This document shows, piece after piece, positions 61,675 to 64,000 of a DNA stretch of 64,000 nucleotides. The stretch comes from Psychrobacillus sp042945595 (GTDB taxonomy: Bacteria; Bacillota; Bacilli; Bacillales_A; Planococcaceae). The notes below the pieces were generated by a model. That model had not been told where the DNA came from, ran no database searches, and worked only from the letters and a program-made list of their open reading frames with translations. The translations under genes were made by a program, and so were the position numbers. The stretch spans positions 3,844,001 to 3,908,000 of the forward strand of contig NZ_CP168493.1 in the NCBI RefSeq assembly GCF_042945595.1, written 5' to 3'. The first letter of the stretch is position 1, and the number at the start of each line of letters is the position of its first letter.

Positions 61675-61842
61675 TTATTTTTCATTTTCTACAATATATA
61701 TTGCTTGCTCATCACAGTATGTGCACTTTGTGGATAACTTTTCTTCATTCAATATTTTTTCTAGCATTGGAAAGGTTTTTTGCTCTGCTACAAACATGTC
61801 TAAAGCTTGATTTATATGGTTTTCGCAACTGAATATTCTCAA
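61675..61842 (-). CDS. CxxH/CxxC small protein (BA_5709 type)
   Basis: This 55-residue protein begins, after a TTG start, with RIFSCENHINQALDMFV and ends with STKCTYCDEQAIYIVENE. The CENH and CTYC pairs form a likely zinc site. The family is recognised by its invariable place beside rlmH in Bacillus relatives. GGAAGG lies about 11 nt before the TTG at 61842; no ATG is available. Its function is unknown. Confidence 0.82.
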   Translation of the reverse strand: MRIFSCENHINQALDMFVAEQKTFPMLEKILNEEKLSTKCTYCDEQAIYIVENEK

Positions 61843-61930
61843 TTTTTCACTACCTTCCTATTTACTAATAATTCACTAAGTTATACACAAATCGTTCGTT
61901 GTTATCCACAATCTATTTTACCAAACGAAA

Positions 61931-61969
61931 AGCGAGTAGGAAAGAATAGCTTTTCTTTTCCTACTCGCT
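61931..61969 (-). terminator. Terminator of the htrA-like gene
   Basis: AGCGAGTAGGAAA and TTTCCTACTCGCT form a perfect 13-bp stem. On the minus strand the stem is followed by TTTTCG, 40 bp past the htrA-like stop. Confidence 0.75.
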
Positions 61970-62009
61970 GTGTAAAACTTTTATTTACAATAAAAAGTTA
62001 TCCACATCT

Positions 62010-63215
62010 TTATAAACTGTCTGTATCCACCAATTTAAGCGTTAGATCCACAATTTTTCCGTCTCTATACACTTTCACTTTTAATTCGTCGCCAATTTCT
62101 TTTTCGTTATATAAATGTTTTCTTAATTCAATTGTATTTTCTATTTTTTCTCCGTCCATCTCTACAATAACATCATAAGTCTTCATTCCAGCTTTAGCTG
62201 CAGGTGAATTTGGAACGACTTCATTTACCACAACACCTGTAGTTACTTCTGCTGGTAACTTCAAAGTATCCTTTTGATGAATTGCTGGTACGTTTGTTAA
62301 ATCAACTAATGTAATCCCCATAGAAGGACGATTCACTTTACCATTCCGCTCCAAATCCTCAATAATTGGAATTGCGGAGTTAACTGGGATTGCCAGACCT
62401 ATACCTTCAACAGCGGCCTCAGATATTTTCATGGAATTAATCCCTACAAGTTGACCGGCTAAATTTATTAACGCTCCACCACTATTACCAGGGTTAATAG
62501 CTGCGTCTGTTTGTAAAACTTCTGCTTGCCAATCTACCACACCATCTCCATTAATATCTACTGGTATTGCACGATCTTTACCAGATACAACCCCAGTGGT
62601 TACAGATCCATAAAAATCGAGTCCTAGTGGGTTACCAATGGCAATTACAGTTTCACCTTGTTTTAATGCATCTGAGTCACCAAATGTAATGACAGAATCT
62701 ACTCCCTTAGCATCAATTTCAAGTACCGCTAAATCCGTCCAAATATCGGTACCTACAAGTTTTGCTTCTACCTTGGTTCCATCAACTAATGTTACTTCTA
62801 GTGATTTCGCACCTTCAACAACATGGTTATTCGTAATGACGTACGCCTTTCCGCCTTCTTTTTTATAAATAACTCCTGACCCTGTTCCCGCTTCTTGTGT
62901 AGATTTTGAATGACTCCAAAAGTCAGTAACGGATTGAATATTTGATACACCGACTACAGCACCCGAAGCCTTTTCAACCGCTTCCGTAACACCCGTGTTC
63001 ACATCTACAGAAAGCTGTTGCGTTTCCATAGAAGTTTTGGTCGCTTTCGTTCCGTTATTAGTTGGCAAATTTGTTAACACGGATGGTATTAAAAACCAAA
63101 CAAGCAATGCACCTACCATTACTCCCGCTAAAGCACTAAAAAAATAGCCTGCTAAACTTTTTTTCTTTTCTTTTTTAGGTTCCTCCTGTGGTTCATATGG
63201 ATTGTAATCGTCCAT
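62010..63215 (-). CDS. HtrA/DegP-type membrane serine protease (HtrC/YycK-like)
   Basis: The 401-residue protease has a cytoplasmic charged N-terminus, one membrane helix (about 23-45), and a trypsin-like domain with His131 (NNHVVEG), Asp161 (TDLAVLEI) and Ser245 (GNSGGALI). A C-terminal PDZ domain follows (about 300-395; NSPAAKAGMKTYDVIVEMDG). It degrades or checks misfolded exported proteins. It is next to walJ, as in the yyc locus of Bacillus. AAGGGAG precedes the ATG. Confidence 0.93.
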   Translation of the reverse strand: MDDYNPYEPQEEPKKEKKKSLAGYFFSALAGVMVGALLVWFLIPSVLTNLPTNNGTKATKTSMETQQLSVDVNTGVTEAVEKASGAVVGVSNIQSVTDFWSHSKSTQEAGTGSGVIYKKEGGKAYVITNNHVVEGAKSLEVTLVDGTKVEAKLVGTDIWTDLAVLEIDAKGVDSVITFGDSDALKQGETVIAIGNPLGLDFYGSVTTGVVSGKDRAIPVDINGDGVVDWQAEVLQTDAAINPGNSGGALINLAGQLVGINSMKISEAAVEGIGLAIPVNSAIPIIEDLERNGKVNRPSMGITLVDLTNVPAIHQKDTLKLPAEVTTGVVVNEVVPNSPAAKAGMKTYDVIVEMDGEKIENTIELRKHLYNEKEIGDELKVKVYRDGKIVDLTLKLVDTDSL

Positions 63216-63334
63216 TTTTCATCTCCCTTTCATTTTACATATATGTTTATGTTATTAATTTACCCAATTAACATTAAAATAAGATGAAAATCAATTAAAA
63301 GTTTAATAAAACATACGTGTAGGATTTAAAAAAA

Positions 63335-63378
63335 ATAAAAAAAGCTCCAAAGGCTAAAATAGCTTCGGAACTTTCTCT
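63335..63378 (-). terminator. Terminator of the walJ-like gene
   Basis: On the minus strand GTTCC-GAAGCTA pairs imperfectly with TAGC-TTTGGAGC and is followed by TTTTTTTAT directly after the stop codon. Confidence 0.65.
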
Positions 63379-63379
63379 T

Positions 63380-64000
63380 TTACACAACAACTAATTCAGT
63401 TGGCACGTTTGCATCGGTATCATGGAGATGTACATATTCTCCCGTAATAATACCGCAAGATTCAAGTGTTTGAGTAACACTCATACGAGCAAGATCTTTC
63501 ATATTATTATCTTTACTTAAATGAGATAAATAAATATTTGTATTTTTTTTATCTACAACTTCACTCATTGCAACAGCTGCATCTTCATTGGATACATGTC
63601 CTACATCGCTTAAGATTCTTCGCTTAACAGACCAAGGATAGCGTCCCATTTGAAGCATACTTACATCATGATTACTCTCAAAGACAAAGGAATCTGCTCC
63701 CTTAATATGCCCTTTCATCCGGTCACTTACGTAACCAGTGTCTGTAATCAAGACAAGTTTGCGACCATTTTCATGAAAAATATAAAACATGGGATCTGCC
63801 GAATCGTGTGATACAGCAAATGACTGTATATCGATTGATCCAAATGTTTTAACCGTTTCCATGTCAAATTGAAATCGTTGGTCAACGGACACATTTCCAA
63901 TAAGTGAATCCATCGCTGACCATGTTTTTTCATTTGCAAAAATAGGCACACCATGTTTCCTTGCTACTACACCTAACCCTTTAATATGATCACTATGCTC
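63380..64000 (-). CDS. walJ: WalJ/YycJ metallo-beta-lactamase-fold hydrolase (5' end outside window)
   Basis: The frame is open from the window edge (207 codons) and begins EHSDHIKGLGVVARKHGVPI, which is the HxHxDH metal motif of the MBL fold. LVLITDTGYVS, FVFESNHD and LSHLSKDNN follow. Bacillus WalJ (YycJ) is the last gene of the walRK operon and is linked to coordination of wall metabolism and replication. The upstream start is beyond the window, so do not read the internal ATG at 63949 as the start. Confidence 0.9.
   Translation of the reverse strand, partial: EHSDHIKGLGVVARKHGVPIFANEKTWSAMDSLIGNVSVDQRFQFDMETVKTFGSIDIQSFAVSHDSADPMFYIFHENGRKLVLITDTGYVSDRMKGHIKGADSFVFESNHDVSMLQMGRYPWSVKRRILSDVGHVSNEDAAVAMSEVVDKKNTNIYLSHLSKDNNMKDLARMSVTQTLESCGIITGEYVHLHDTDANVPTELVVV

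Larger units (their letters stand above)
61591..62006. promoter_or_regulatory. Cluster of DnaA boxes between rlmH and htrA
   Basis: TTATCCACA (or its complement) occurs exactly at 61623-61631, 61636-61644, 61729-61737, 61902-61910 and 61998-62006. One-mismatch forms occur at 61591 (TTATCCACC), 61644 (ATATCCACA), 61657 (TTATCTACA) and 61881 (TTATACACA). Nine sites in about 415 bp, partly inside the small CxxH/CxxC gene, is far above chance. Such clusters bind DnaA and can restrain initiation or regulate genes. Confidence 0.8.

Noticed and set aside
1..64000. CRISPR arrays, rRNA or tRNA genes, prophage
   Set aside because: No regularly spaced identical repeats, no rRNA or tRNA-like sequence, and no phage structural genes were seen.

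Overview
The window is low-GC, densely coded bacterial chromosome of Bacillales type. Strong Shine-Dalgarno sequences, frequent TTG/GTG starts, S-box and L-box riboswitches, a CcpA-type cre site, PhoP boxes and the walJ(yycJ)-htrA-CxxH/CxxC-rlmH cluster all point to a Bacillus-related host. I infer a Planococcaceae member (Psychrobacillus/Sporosarcina/Lysinibacillus group); the species cannot be fixed from the sequence alone. The right end lies in the origin-proximal yyc region.

Layout. 1-7 kb: end of an unknown gene, an MFS carrier, a GC-rich intergenic repeat, then a minus-strand phosphate operon (stalk/beta-propeller protein, pstS, pstC, pstA; no pstB) behind a PhoP box. 7-19 kb: a Tet(M)-like translation GTPase, an SRPBCC protein, a methyltransferase, YeiH/LysR, two SDRs, CapA, an ABC-2 exporter with a TetR repressor, and an MFS carrier. 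19-25 kb: methionine salvage, as two divergent operons (mtnKA and mtnWXBD), each behind its own SAM-I riboswitch. 25-31 kb: tatC-tatA, a TraB-family protein, an IsdG-type haem monooxygenase and MarR-MFS. 30-35 kb: copC-copD and a lysine-riboswitch-controlled amino-acid ABC importer. 35-45 kb: a frameshifted chemoreceptor, phnD-phnC-phnE-phnE, a 5'-nucleotidase-type phosphoesterase, a sulfatase and a dicarboxylate-type symporter with a cre site. 46-52 kb: a GlnK/GlnL-like two-component system, a chemoreceptor, a GNAT protein and an ECF S component.

The most notable region is 52.2-61.1 kb. The 3' end of rlmH (61102-61125), which is the attachment site of staphylococcal SCC elements, is repeated three more times at about 54.55, 58.11 and 52.23 kb. 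All copies have the same orientation, each encodes an EPY(H/N)(K/G)-stop tail, and the three distal copies carry an inverted arm as SCC ends do. The repeats divide 9 kb into three tandem cassettes. The first carries a PhoX-like phosphatase with a well-phased PhoP box. The second carries a chemoreceptor and two decayed genes (LOG-family and MazG-family). The third carries a WYL regulator, a GyrI-like protein and an unknown protein. No ccr recombinase is present, so I read this as a composite SCC-like (pseudo-SCC) island outside the staphylococci.

Phosphate scavenging recurs across the window (pst operon, phn operon, nucleotidase, PhoX on the island), with PhoP-type repeats before pst and phoX and weaker ones before phnD. 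A cluster of DnaA boxes lies between rlmH and htrA.
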